From the NCBI GenBank assembly GCA_041752315.1, contig JBGSHJ010000021.1, positions 77,292 to 141,291 on the forward strand: a DNA stretch of 64,000 nt, in the 5' to 3' direction. This DNA comes from SYFY01 sp041752315. GTDB lineage: Bacteria > Pseudomonadota > Gammaproteobacteria > Pseudomonadales > Azotimanducaceae. The notes beneath the pieces were generated by a model. That model worked only from the letters and a program-made list of their open reading frames with translations. It had not been told where the DNA came from and ran no database searches. Made by a program: the position numbers and the translations under genes. Below are positions 8,319-17,575 of the stretch, one piece after another (positions within the stretch are counted from its first letter, which is position 1; each line of letters opens with the position of its first letter).

Positions 8319-9154
8319 TCGATGTCCACAGTACCTTCGTAGACCAGAGTTGCCGGACCCACCATTTTCAGCGAATGTCCTGGCCCGGCCCAGCTGATTC
8401 TGACCTTGCCACCTGGCAGCGATACCTTCACCCGATCACGCAACCGATTGGTCAACACTCCGGCAACCACCGCAGCACAAGCGCCAGAGCCACAGGCCCG
8501 TGTCTCGCCGACACCGCGTTCAAAGACCCGCAATCGGATAAATCCTGGTTCGACGATTTCGCAGAACTCGATGTTCGCGCCTTCCGGAAATACCTGGTGG
8601 CGAGTCAGCTTCGCTCCCAACGTTTCGACCGGAGCGTCGATCACACTGTTCACAAAAAGTACGGCATGTGGATTCCCCACTGATACCGGTATGGCGTGCC
8701 ATGTCTGATTGTCTACTTCGATCGGTATCGTATGGGTTGTCTCGTCGATGCAGCCGATGGTGGGAATCGACGCCGCAAGCAGCCTGGGCTCCCCCATGTC
8801 AACTTCTACCTGGTCGCCAACACAACACGTGGTGATGCAGCCGTTGACGGTCTGCCAGCGCAGCAGGGGCCGTGATGCCAATGCGTTTCGTTCGACAAAC
8901 CGTGCGATGCACCGCGCACCATTTCCGCACTGTTCCGCCTGCGAACCATCTGCATTGTAGATGCGATACCAGAAATCAGCAGCAGGATCAGTCGGTGCTG
9001 CGACCAGCAGCATTTGATCAAAGCCGATTCCCGTCCTGCGATCCGCAAACGCAGCGATCTGCGCCGCCGACAGATCAACCTCCTGGGTCACCGCATCGAT
9101 GACCATGAAGTCGTTGCCCAGACCATGCATTTTGCTGAAGCGAAGACGTATCAC
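8315..9154 (-). CDS. dapF: Diaminopimelate epimerase
   Basis: This is a 279-residue cofactor-independent racemase that converts LL-DAP to meso-DAP for lysine and peptidoglycan. The first catalytic Cys is in EQCGNGARC and the second in ETRACGSGACA. The N-terminus FSKMHGLGNDFMVIDA is diagnostic. GTG 9154 is chosen over GTG 9160 because AGGAGG lies 7 bases before it and only 1 base before the other. The GTG overlaps the lysA TGA (GTGA). Confidence 0.96.
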   Translation of the reverse strand: MIRLRFSKMHGLGNDFMVIDAVTQEVDLSAAQIAAFADRRTGIGFDQMLLVAAPTDPAADFWYRIYNADGSQAEQCGNGARCIARFVERNALASRPLLRWQTVNGCITTCCVGDQVEVDMGEPRLLAASIPTIGCIDETTHTIPIEVDNQTWHAIPVSVGNPHAVLFVNSVIDAPVETLGAKLTRHQVFPEGANIEFCEIVEPGFIRLRVFERGVGETRACGSGACAAVVAGVLTNRLRDRVKVSLPGGKVRISWAGPGHSLKMVGPATLVYEGTVDIE

Positions 9155-10398
9155 AGACACTCCTCCTCGCGTGCCAGCAGATCGCGGTAGGTTTCCCGTC
9201 GACGAATTACTCGGAATTTGTCGCCGTCGACGAGGACTTCTGGGGGGCGGGGACGTGTATTGTAGTTTGAGGACTGCACAAAACAGTAGGCTCCAGCGGA
9301 CATCAGCGCGAGCAGACTGTTGTCATCCAGCGCCAGGGAGCGTGCGCGGGCCAGAAAATCACCGCTTTCGCATACAGGCCCCACGACGTCCCATACTTTT
9401 ACCGGGGTGCTTGAGGGGCGGACTGGGATCACGTCATGCCAGGCGGAGTACAAGGCGGGACGGATGATCTCGGTCATCGCGGCATCAACGATGGCGAAGT
9501 TTTTCTCCGAGTCCCTGGCCCCCGGCTTGAGATACTCGACCCGGGTCAGCAACAGGCCGCCGTTACCCACCAGAAAACGGCCCGGTTCGAGCCCTATCGA
9601 GACACTCTTGCCATGCAGGCGCCCGCGCAAGGCTTGTCCGTAAGCGGCGACATCAAAATCCGGTTCGTTCTGATAGGCAATTCCCAGACCGCCACCCAGG
9701 TCGAGGTGTCGAATCGGAATTCCGCTCGATTCCAGACGATCCTTCAGCTGCAGGAGTGCATCGACAGCCTCCAGCAAAGGCCGCACTTCAGCGATCTGGG
9801 ATCCAATGTGGCAATCGATGCCAACGATGTTGAGAGACTCATCCCGGCTGGCGCGGGAGTAAAGGTCCAACGCCGATTCAACCGGGACACCAAATTTGTT
9901 CTCTTTGAGTCCAGTCGAGATGTAAGGATGGGTCATGGCGTCGATGTCCGGATTGATCCGCAACGCGATGTTTGCCGTACGGTGCAGAATCTTCGCTCTC
10001 GTGGCAATGCGGTCCAGTTCTGCTGCGCTTTCCACGTTGAAGCAGCTGATGCCCAGCTTGAGCGCGAAGTCGATTTCGTCGACCCGCTTGCCAACCCCGG
10101 AAAAGACAATGGCGTCCGGTGGCGCGCCAATGGTCAGTGCTCGTTCCAGTTCACCACCGGAAACGATATCAAAACCGGCACCGAGCGACTGGAACAGCCG
10201 CATCACCGACAAATTGGAGTTTGCCTTCACCGCGTAGTAGATGCGGTGATCCAATCCGCTGAGTGCACTTGTCAGCGCCTGATACTGGCGTGTGAAATGC
10301 GCGGCAGAGTAGACAAAGACCGGCGTGCCTGTCTGATCGGCAATTTGCTCAAGTGGAACATCTTCGACAAAGCCGGTGCCGTCGCGATGTTCAATCAT
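9151..10398 (-). CDS. lysA: Diaminopimelate decarboxylase
   Basis: This is a 415-residue fold-III PLP enzyme making L-lysine from meso-DAP. The PLP Lys is in YYAVKANSN near residue 55. Other landmarks are the HIGSQ motif (CHIGSQIAE), the Gly-rich phosphate-binding LDLGGGLGI, and the C-terminal catalytic Cys in GPVCESGDFLA. It follows lptM with an 8-bp reading overlap and precedes dapF with a GTGA overlap, so the last two steps of lysine synthesis are coupled. Confidence 0.96.
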   Translation of the reverse strand: MIEHRDGTGFVEDVPLEQIADQTGTPVFVYSAAHFTRQYQALTSALSGLDHRIYYAVKANSNLSVMRLFQSLGAGFDIVSGGELERALTIGAPPDAIVFSGVGKRVDEIDFALKLGISCFNVESAAELDRIATRAKILHRTANIALRINPDIDAMTHPYISTGLKENKFGVPVESALDLYSRASRDESLNIVGIDCHIGSQIAEVRPLLEAVDALLQLKDRLESSGIPIRHLDLGGGLGIAYQNEPDFDVAAYGQALRGRLHGKSVSIGLEPGRFLVGNGGLLLTRVEYLKPGARDSEKNFAIVDAAMTEIIRPALYSAWHDVIPVRPSSTPVKVWDVVGPVCESGDFLARARSLALDDNSLLALMSAGAYCFVQSSNYNTRPRPPEVLVDGDKFRVIRRRETYRDLLAREEECL

Positions 10399-10504
10399 GG
10401 GAGGTCGATACTACGGTATCGCCTGCTCTTGGCAGATAGAGCGGGCCTTTTTGACCGCAGGTTGCCACCAGCATCGACACCACGATGATGATCAGCCAGC
10501 GCAC
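10391..10504 (-). CDS. lptM: LptM (YifL) small outer-membrane lipoprotein
   Basis: This is a 37-codon gene. The peptide begins RWLIIIVVSMLVATC, a signal peptide ending in a lipobox with the acylated Cys16. GQKGPLYLP follows immediately, the near-invariant signature of the LptM/YifL/LppL family. In E. coli LptM assists disulfide maturation of LptD during LPS-translocon assembly. The GTG start at 10504 is supported by GGAG 7 bases upstream. The stop overlaps the lysA start, as is usual for lppL-lysA in pseudomonads. A TATAGT box at 10538-10533 could be its -10, without a good -35. Confidence 0.88.
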   Translation of the reverse strand: MRWLIIIVVSMLVATCGQKGPLYLPRAGDTVVSTSHD

Positions 10505-10657
10505 GAGGAATCTCCGGGGAATCGGGCGGGAGACTATAACACGCCTCTTCCACAGCTCGGACTGTCAGCCCTGTTCTGCCAGCTGCGCCGCAGTGAGTGA
10601 TGAATGCTGACCCGCAAATCGCGTCTGACGTCCAAACCCGGGCAAGTGCCCTTGGGG

Positions 10658-12628
10658 CTAGATCGCAGACTGTGCGCTCACATACGCGACTCCGTCGGCG
10701 TTCAGACGAAGCCCAATGCGCCGGTCACTGAAGTCAAACTCGAATATGTTGTGGTTCTTGAGCGAGGTGGTTGCCTGGACCAGGAGATTCTCGATCCGTT
10801 GTGCCAGCAGGCTATCCTCCCGGCTGGAAGCGGCGACCTGTATGGATCCCGGTGCGGTGTTCATGCACTGGACCAGCACCTCGAGTATTGCCGATAAACC
10901 GTTATGTTCAGTCAGGGTGAATTCCAGTCCGCCTTCGGGAGACTGCTGACGCCGTACCCGATACAGGGATCTGGCCTTGCAGATTCGCAAACCTCCGTAG
11001 CTGAGCGGATCGTCAAACGCGGTAATGAGCCGCTCACCATCATCATTTGGATCTGGCAACGGGTTGATCAGAAGGGTGTGCGGGCTGTTGAGCGACAGCG
11101 CCTGGAGTAGTTGGTCCTTGGCCTGTTCGAACCAGTGGGTGGGCATCTTCAGGCCGGATGAGTCGATCTGGTTACAGTGCAACCAAATGATGAGTTCTGC
11201 CCAGGTCTCGCTGGTGCGCAGCGCCGTTTTCTGTTCCTGCAGCTGCCAGTTACGGCGGCTCATGTGTACTTCCAGGCCTGGCTTGATTGGCGGCAACAGC
11301 GCGGGGTTCATGGGTTTGATTGCGAGGTCCGCAGGCTTGGCGAACTGATTGAGCGCAAATTCGATGGCGTCGACATCGGTGCGCAAGTCCGGAGCCAGCA
11401 TGGCGACGCGGCGCCCAAACTGGATGCCTTTGTGTTGCAGGATGGTGGCTGCGCTCACCTCGCCCAGAACTGTTGTGAGGGTCTGCTTTACCGGCTGACG
11501 CAGACTCTGCAGGTCGGCGGCGGTATACCCCCACTCGCGGAGATCGTGCGCAATTTGACTGGTGGGCGAGATCTCTCGGGCGCGGGCGACAATCTTGCGC
11601 ACGAATAACCAGCGCAGGTCGTCGATTGTGAATGCCGAAGGCCTCGCCGTTCTGGTCGAGGCAAGATACTCGTACAGCATGTAATACGTGTCCAGGCGGG
11701 AGATGTCCTTGACCCCGGTCAGCATCAGATGCTGGTAGTGGCTGGACAGGAGCGGGCGCTCGGGTTGATTCAGGTAGGCTTCGACCAGTGCCAGCTTGAG
11801 AAGTGATTTGTGTGGTGTGGTCAGGCTGCGTCCAAGCTCCAGCATGGCTGCCCTGCAGAGGGCATCGACCCCCGGCTTGCCAACGGCGCCGAAGTCCAGG
11901 AGCGATGTCGAAGCGACAAACCGGTGGTTGACGAGGTGCGCAGAGCAGGAGGCGTAGTTGGTCTCCGAGCTGCCGTCCACGTACCACCACAGCGGATGTT
12001 TGCCGGCCAGATGAATGCCACTGCGATAGAACTCGTCCAGCAGGAGTGGACCGTGCACCGTATCTCGTGAGTCGTGGAAAAACTCGGGATCGACCAGAAA
12101 GCCATGCAGAGCCAAACCCTCTTCAGCGGACCACTTCTCCAGACGATCGAGTTTTGGGCGTAGCCTGTCGTGCCTGCTTTTTGGGCAACACACCCACAGA
12201 TCAATATCGCTGTCAGCGGTATGACCGAGGCTGCCACCACTGCCCATCAGGAAGATGGCATCGATTTCCCGCTTGTCCGTAGCCAGGCTGGCATTGAAGC
12301 TGCGGGCGAATCGGTGAATGGCATTCACGTCGGAAGCCGAAGGGGTGTGGCCGATGATGCCGCAAGGAGCGTTTTGCACGTATCCGGGCAGTGCAGGATG
12401 ATTCGTATGGAAAAACATCGGCAATGCCGCGAGGATCTCCCGTCTGCGACCGTCCAGCTTGGACAGCGCATCGAGATAACGCTGACGATGGTGCATGGCG
12501 AAGCGCTGTCCCATCACCCGGAGGGCTTCGACGTCGACTTCGATCGTGTGTTGCGTAAGTGTCTTGCGAAATGCCATCCTGCGGCCAGCCGGTTTCCTTG
12601 AATTGATCCACTGCAAGCTGTCTGACAT
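10658..12628 (-). CDS. cyaA: Class I adenylate cyclase, short form
   Basis: This is a roughly 656-residue enterobacterial-type (class I) cyclase that makes cAMP from ATP. The N-terminal catalytic domain shows FFHTNHPALPGYV, the nucleotidyltransferase motif MGSGGSLGHTADSDIDLWVC and LLLDEFYRSGIHLAGK. Family members are usually 800-950 residues. This one stops about 150-200 residues early, so most of the C-terminal regulatory region is missing. Only about 150 bp separate its stop from lptM, leaving no room for a frameshifted remainder. The start is uncertain: ATG 12628 (AGGA very close) is used, with alternatives TTG 12727, which overlaps the argH stop, and ATG 12577. It follows argH. Confidence 0.88.
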   Translation of the reverse strand: MSDSLQWINSRKPAGRRMAFRKTLTQHTIEVDVEALRVMGQRFAMHHRQRYLDALSKLDGRRREILAALPMFFHTNHPALPGYVQNAPCGIIGHTPSASDVNAIHRFARSFNASLATDKREIDAIFLMGSGGSLGHTADSDIDLWVCCPKSRHDRLRPKLDRLEKWSAEEGLALHGFLVDPEFFHDSRDTVHGPLLLDEFYRSGIHLAGKHPLWWYVDGSSETNYASCSAHLVNHRFVASTSLLDFGAVGKPGVDALCRAAMLELGRSLTTPHKSLLKLALVEAYLNQPERPLLSSHYQHLMLTGVKDISRLDTYYMLYEYLASTRTARPSAFTIDDLRWLFVRKIVARAREISPTSQIAHDLREWGYTAADLQSLRQPVKQTLTTVLGEVSAATILQHKGIQFGRRVAMLAPDLRTDVDAIEFALNQFAKPADLAIKPMNPALLPPIKPGLEVHMSRRNWQLQEQKTALRTSETWAELIIWLHCNQIDSSGLKMPTHWFEQAKDQLLQALSLNSPHTLLINPLPDPNDDGERLITAFDDPLSYGGLRICKARSLYRVRRQQSPEGGLEFTLTEHNGLSAILEVLVQCMNTAPGSIQVAASSREDSLLAQRIENLLVQATTSLKNHNIFEFDFSDRRIGLRLNADGVAYVSAQSAI

Positions 12629-12723
12629 CTTCCTGACGACTCCCGCGAGCGAGAGTTCCCGGCAGACGAGGTCCTGGTATCGAGGCGTCAACAGCAGTGC
12701 TGGATTCAGTATAGGAAAGACTG

Positions 12724-14130
12724 TCAATCCTGGATGATGCGGTCTTTCGCCCTGGCGATGGCCCCCCGAACGGCAACCGGTGCAGTGCCGCCAAAATGGC
12801 TGCGGGCATTGGCCGAACCGAGCGGTGCAAGCACTTCGAAGACGTCGTCGGTAACGACGTTGGCTCCGCCGGTTTCGGCCTGCAACTCGGTCAGGGAGAA
12901 TTCGTGCAGGTGACGTTGTTCGCGGACAGCCCGGGCGACCACTTTACCCACTACATGATGTGCATCCCGAAATGGCAGGCCTCGCTTGACGAGATAGTCC
13001 GCAAGGTCGGTGGCGGTGGTGTAGCCGTTTACGGCGGCTGCAGCCATGACTGGGGTGTTCGGCTCGATATGTGGTACCAGACCGTTCAACGCCGTGAGGC
13101 AGTTTCTCAATGTATCCACGCAGTCGAACAACGGCTCCTTGTCCTCCTGATTGTCCTTGTTGTAGGCGAGTGGCTGGCCCTTCATCAGCGTCAGAAGTGC
13201 CATGAGATGACCGGTAACCCGCCCCGTCTTCCCGCGAATGAGCTCCGGAACGTCGGGATTTTTCTTCTGCGGCATGATGCTGGAGCCGGTACAGAAGCGA
13301 TCCGGCAGGCTCACGAACTGGAACTGTTGGGACGACCACAGGACCAGTTCTTCGCACCATCGTGAAAAGTGGGTCATGGTCAGACTGGCAACTGCAGCGA
13401 ACTCGATCGCAAAATCCCGATCGCTCACGGCGTCTACAGAGTTCTCGCAGATATCCGCAAAACCAAGCTCACTGGCAACCAGTTCTCGCTGCAGCGGAAA
13501 GGTAGAGCCGGCGAGGGCTGCTGCACCGAGTGGGAGCGAGTTGATACGCTTCCGGCAGTCGCGCAATCGACTCCGGTCGCGCATCAACATTTCGAACCAG
13601 GCCAGAACGTGATGTCCAAAGGTTATGGGTTGCGCCGCCTGCAGATGGGTGAATCCTGGCATGATGGTATCCACGTGCTTTTCGGCAAGCGCCAGCAGGG
13701 ACAAAAGCAGGCGCGTCATCGCCTGGTCGATGGTGTCCACTTCGTCGCGCAGGTAAAGCCGGATATCGGTAGCCACCTGATCATTGCGGGATCTCGCGGT
13801 ATGCAGCTTCTTGCCGGTATCACCAATCAGATCAATCAACCGGCTTTCGATGTTCATGTGCACATCTTCCAGTTGCACTTTCCATTCAAACCGGCCGTCT
13901 TCGATCTCTTTGTGAATGCTTTCCAATCCGGCTACGATGCGCGCGACTTCGTCAGCCGAGAGAACTCCGATGGCGCCCAGCATGTGTGCATGGGCGATCG
14001 ACCCTCGAATATCCTGAGCGTACATCCGGCGGTCGAAGCGTACCGAAGAAGTGAATTCGAGGACAAATTCATCGGTCGCTTCCTGTAGCCGACCGATGAC
14101 CAGAGAACCGCGCTCGGGTGAAGTGCTCAT
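12724..14130 (-). CDS. argH: Argininosuccinate lyase
   Basis: This is a 468-residue member of the fumarase/aspartase superfamily that cleaves argininosuccinate to arginine and fumarate. The signature GSSIMPQKKNPDVPEL carries the catalytic flexible loop. HTARSRNDQVATDIRL and TVMPGFTHLQ-like TIMPGFTHLQAAQP are present. The usual N-terminal WGGRF reads LVIGRL here, a small departure. It is divergent from algZ with an 87-bp gap, as in pseudomonads. Confidence 0.96.
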   Translation of the reverse strand: MSTSPERGSLVIGRLQEATDEFVLEFTSSVRFDRRMYAQDIRGSIAHAHMLGAIGVLSADEVARIVAGLESIHKEIEDGRFEWKVQLEDVHMNIESRLIDLIGDTGKKLHTARSRNDQVATDIRLYLRDEVDTIDQAMTRLLLSLLALAEKHVDTIMPGFTHLQAAQPITFGHHVLAWFEMLMRDRSRLRDCRKRINSLPLGAAALAGSTFPLQRELVASELGFADICENSVDAVSDRDFAIEFAAVASLTMTHFSRWCEELVLWSSQQFQFVSLPDRFCTGSSIMPQKKNPDVPELIRGKTGRVTGHLMALLTLMKGQPLAYNKDNQEDKEPLFDCVDTLRNCLTALNGLVPHIEPNTPVMAAAAVNGYTTATDLADYLVKRGLPFRDAHHVVGKVVARAVREQRHLHEFSLTELQAETGGANVVTDDVFEVLAPLGSANARSHFGGTAPVAVRGAIARAKDRIIQD

Positions 14131-14217
14131 GATGATGTAAAAGGCGAACCATTCCTGGAATCGAAGACGGGTGAGTATATCAACAGGTCTGCTCTGAGCG
14201 ACGGCTCGGCCCAGTTT

Positions 14218-15222
14218 GTGGTGCCAGATCTTTGCAACGTCACGGCGTTGACGTTGGTTGTCCTGTTTGCGGAACTCCTGGTCGTCGTTTTATGGGTCGC
14301 CGGTGGCGACTCATCCTGGCTGCGTTTTGCCTTGCTGTCGCTCTTTGTGCAGTGGGTGGCCGTTACCAGTGCGGTGACGATCTGTGTTCTGCGGCGCTGG
14401 TTGGCGCAACGTTCCATGGTGGTTGGTGCCGCGCTGACATTTTTTCTGGTTTTGCTGGTTACTCTGGTTGAAGGGCTGATCGCCGATCGTATTCTTGTGC
14501 AATTTGCGCCGGTTTCCATTGAGTGGGACCGACTGGCGTCCATGCTGGTGATTTCGGCCATCATTTCCGGTCTCGCCCTGCGCTATTTTCATGTGCAACA
14601 ACGGCTCCGGGCCAAGGAGCAGTCTGAATTGCAGGCTCGCCTCCAGGCGTTGCAATCGCGGATCCGGCCCCATTTTTTGTTCAACAGCATGAACATCATC
14701 GCCAGCCTCATCGCCGTGGATCCGGACACTGCCGAATCAGTCGTGGAAGACCTGAGCGAGTTGTTCCGAGCCAGTCTCAATGAAGCAGGCAACCAGGTAC
14801 CGATGCAGGTTGAACTGGACCTTTGCCAGCGTTATGTACGCATCGAATCGTTGCGGCTGGGGAATCGGCTGCATTTCGACTGGCAGATCGAAACGCTACC
14901 CGCTGGTGTCCAGATTCCATTGTTGACCCTCCAGCCACTGCTGGAAAATGCGATCTATCATGGAGTGCAGCCGAGAGCAGAAGGCGGTACGGTGACGGTT
15001 CGTATCTGGTCCGAGGCGGACCATATGCAGATTCTCATCACCAACCCACTGCCACAGGCAAGCGCGCGCTCCGGTTCGGCAGGCAATCGAATGGCACTGG
15101 AGAATATTCGCAGCCGATTGCAGGTGCTGTACGGAGACGATGCAAGTCTGGTGGCTGAAGCGGTTGGCGAGACCTTTCGTACCCAGTTGCGGCTGCCAAC
15201 CACCAGACGAGGATCCCTGTGA
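14218..15222 (+). CDS. algZ: LytS/AlgZ-type membrane sensor histidine kinase
   Basis: This is a roughly 334-residue protein. Four hydrophobic segments lie in the first 130 residues. The His_kinase domain follows, with H-box RIRPHFLFNSMN and a Bergerat N-box LLENAIYHGV; a recognisable G-box is weak. It is the cognate kinase of the adjacent LytTR regulator (algR), which it overlaps by GTGA. In Pseudomonas AlgZ (FimS) controls twitching, alginate and virulence. The start is uncertain: GTG 14218 is the first standard start, but the frame is open back to 14122 and family proteins usually have a few residues before the VPDLC motif, so a CTG start at 14194 is possible. Confidence 0.87.
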   Translation: MVPDLCNVTALTLVVLFAELLVVVLWVAGGDSSWLRFALLSLFVQWVAVTSAVTICVLRRWLAQRSMVVGAALTFFLVLLVTLVEGLIADRILVQFAPVSIEWDRLASMLVISAIISGLALRYFHVQQRLRAKEQSELQARLQALQSRIRPHFLFNSMNIIASLIAVDPDTAESVVEDLSELFRASLNEAGNQVPMQVELDLCQRYVRIESLRLGNRLHFDWQIETLPAGVQIPLLTLQPLLENAIYHGVQPRAEGGTVTVRIWSEADHMQILITNPLPQASARSGSAGNRMALENIRSRLQVLYGDDASLVAEAVGETFRTQLRLPTTRRGSL

Positions 15223-15947
15223 GAATTCTGGTCGTTGACGACGAAACGCTGGCGCGTGATCGATTGAAGCGAATGCTCGCGGTCATGGATGGGTGTGAAT
15301 GGGTCGGCGAGGCAGCCAATGGGCTTGAGGCCGTCGAGCGTGTTCAGTCTCTCGCTCCTGATCTGCTGCTGCTGGATATCCGAATGCCCGGCATGGATGG
15401 CCTGGAAGCAGCTTCTCACCTGGCACAACTTGAGGAACCACCTGCAGTGGTGTTCTGCACGGCCTATGAAGAGCATGCCATCGATGCATTCAATCTCCAG
15501 GCGGTTGGCTATCTTCTCAAGCCGGTACGGAAAGAGCTCCTGGAGCAGGTTCTTGCCAATGCGAAGCGGGTCAATCGCGCTCAGTTGCAGGCACTTTCGC
15601 AAGCCGATGGCAGCCGGCGCACCCACATCTCGACGCGTACTCACAAAGGACTGGAATTGATAGCGGTAGATGATGTCCGGTTTCTGCAGGCTGACAGCAA
15701 GTACGTGACCATTCGCCACGGTACTGGCGAAGTCCTCGTCGACGAATCGCTGCGTGACCTGGAAATGGAATTTGGCGACTTGTTTGTGCGGATCCACCGC
15801 AGCGCTCTGGTTGGGGTTCGATTCATCACTGGAATAGAGAAGGGAGCAGATGGACAACATCGATTGCGGCTGCGGGATGTCGAACTGTCGCTCGATATCA
15901 GCCGGAGACATCTTCCTGATGTACGAAAACTGGTGAAAGGCCTGTGA
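15219..15947 (+). CDS. algR: LytTR-family response regulator AlgR
   Basis: This is a 242-residue regulator. The receiver domain (1-120) has acidic residues in VVDDE, phospho-acceptor Asp in LLLDIRMPG near residue 54, and a Lys in YLLKPVRKE. The LytTR DNA-binding domain (about 140-240) includes FLQADSKYVTIRH and the FVRIHRSALV motif. It acts in the cytoplasm and is phosphorylated by AlgZ. The GTG start overlaps the algZ stop, and its own stop overlaps the hemC GTG, which couples signalling and heme genes in one transcript. Confidence 0.93.
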   Translation: MRILVVDDETLARDRLKRMLAVMDGCEWVGEAANGLEAVERVQSLAPDLLLLDIRMPGMDGLEAASHLAQLEEPPAVVFCTAYEEHAIDAFNLQAVGYLLKPVRKELLEQVLANAKRVNRAQLQALSQADGSRRTHISTRTHKGLELIAVDDVRFLQADSKYVTIRHGTGEVLVDESLRDLEMEFGDLFVRIHRSALVGVRFITGIEKGADGQHRLRLRDVELSLDISRRHLPDVRKLVKGL

Positions 15948-16852
15948 AGACACTGATCATCGCGACACGAAAAAGTGCGCTCGCCCTGTGGCAGGCGAAT
16001 TTCATCAAGTCGGAACTGGAGCGACATCACGCGGACCTTGAGGTCCGGCTGCTCGGCATGAGCACACGAGGAGATCAATGGTTGAATGCACCATTGCGTG
16101 AGATTGGCGGCAAGGGTCTGTTCATCAAGGAACTCGAATCGGCGTTGTTGAGTGGTCAGGCCCACATTGCCGTTCACTCTCTCAAGGACCTTCCGGCGAT
16201 CGTACCCGCCGAGTTCATCCTGGGTGCAGTCGGGTATCGGGCTGATGTTCATGATGTTCTGGTCGGCGTCAGCGGTGGGATCACGGCTCTTCCACCCGGC
16301 GCCCGTGTTGGAACCTCAAGCCTTCGACGTCAGGCACAACTTCTGGCACAAAGGCCGGATCTGGTGATTTCTTCCATTCGTGGCAACGTGGGTACCCGGC
16401 TCGACAAGCTGGCCAACGGGGAGTTCGATGCCATCGTTCTGGCCGCAGCTGGACTGGATCGACTGGGTATGGTTCTTCCTGCACGTTCAACACTGTCGCT
16501 CGATGACAGTTTACCGGCGGCTGGACAGGCTGCGCTTGGCGTCGAGTGCCTGGCGATGGCGCACGAAGTTCTTGAACTGCTGCGGCCCTTGAATGACGAG
16601 TCGGTTTCACGGTGTGTTTTGACTGAACGTCTGGTCAGTGCCGGTCTGGGTGCCGATTGCAGCATGCCGGTCGCAGCGTATGCGGAAATTTCCGGAACGT
16701 ATATCAGGCTTCGAGCCCTGCTTGCCAGTGCTGACGGTCAGCAGGTCCTTCGCGCCGAGGCCTTGGCCACCGAACCCGAGATTGCTGCCAATGAAGTTGT
16801 TGCTTCGCTGATGGACATGGGCGCAGAAGAAATACTTGGCAGACTCAGGTGA
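15944..16852 (+). CDS. hemC: Porphobilinogen deaminase (hydroxymethylbilane synthase)
   Basis: This is a 302-residue enzyme that condenses four porphobilinogens into hydroxymethylbilane. ATRKSALALWQA is at the N-terminus, followed by KDLPAIVP and SSLRRQAQL. The dipyrromethane-cofactor Cys lies in GADCSMPVAAYA near residue 243. The GTG start overlaps the algR stop. This is the second heme step represented in the window; hemB is encoded at 24-25 kb. Confidence 0.96.
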   Translation: MKTLIIATRKSALALWQANFIKSELERHHADLEVRLLGMSTRGDQWLNAPLREIGGKGLFIKELESALLSGQAHIAVHSLKDLPAIVPAEFILGAVGYRADVHDVLVGVSGGITALPPGARVGTSSLRRQAQLLAQRPDLVISSIRGNVGTRLDKLANGEFDAIVLAAAGLDRLGMVLPARSTLSLDDSLPAAGQAALGVECLAMAHEVLELLRPLNDESVSRCVLTERLVSAGLGADCSMPVAAYAEISGTYIRLRALLASADGQQVLRAEALATEPEIAANEVVASLMDMGAEEILGRLR

Positions 16853-16881
16853 CCTGCTGATGCAGACAGGATGATGGTGAC

Positions 16882-17568
16882 ATGAAGGTCTGGGTTACGC
16901 GCTCTCAACCTGGCGCCAGACGAGTGGCGGACGCCGTGGCGCTGGCTGGACATGTCCCGGTCATCGCGCCGGTGTTTTCGATCCGACAACTGGATGTGCA
17001 CGCGCAAGGATCCGTGTCGGTGTGTGTCGTTTTGTCAGGCCATGCGGTAGCCGCTGCCCGGAGTCTTCGCCCCACTCTTGGCTTTCTCGCGATCGGCCGC
17101 GCTACCGCTCGAGCATTGGCCGAGATCACCGGCTTGCCTGTGGCTACCCCGGATAGCGCCGATAGTGAAGGCGTGGTCCGCTGGTTGAAGGAGCATCTCG
17201 TCGAATTGCACGGCGCCCCAGTGATGATTCTGACTGGAGAGGGTGGTCGTGAGGTGATTGAGGCGTTCCTGGCCGCCTCCGAAGTGGCGTATCGTCGTCT
17301 TGAAGTTTATCGACGACAACCCGAATCCCTGGCAGAGATCCCGATTGATGCGGATGTCATCGAAGTTGCCAGCCTGGATGCGTTGAACCAGGTCAGTCAT
17401 CTGTGGTCTGTGGCGGGCGGGCCGCTCGACACCCATTTGGTGGTAGTGTCCGGACGGTTGGTCGACGCGGCACGATCGATTGGATTCACACAGGTCAGTG
17501 CCTGTGCAGGTCCGGAACCAGACGCCATCGTCGAGCAATTGAGAGACTTGCGGAGCAGAAGAAGGTGA
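16882..17568 (+). CDS. hemD: Uroporphyrinogen-III synthase
   Basis: This is a 228-residue two-domain alpha/beta protein that closes and inverts ring D of hydroxymethylbilane. The sequence is poorly conserved, as in the family, but the N-terminal VWVTRSQPGARRVADAV, the FLAIGRATARAL strand-loop and the LTGEGGREVIEAFL segment are typical. It lies 29 bp after hemC and 7 bp before hemX, which fixes the assignment. Confidence 0.9.
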   Translation: MKVWVTRSQPGARRVADAVALAGHVPVIAPVFSIRQLDVHAQGSVSVCVVLSGHAVAAARSLRPTLGFLAIGRATARALAEITGLPVATPDSADSEGVVRWLKEHLVELHGAPVMILTGEGGREVIEAFLAASEVAYRRLEVYRRQPESLAEIPIDADVIEVASLDALNQVSHLWSVAGGPLDTHLVVVSGRLVDAARSIGFTQVSACAGPEPDAIVEQLRDLRSRRR

Positions 17569-17575
17569 CAAAACC

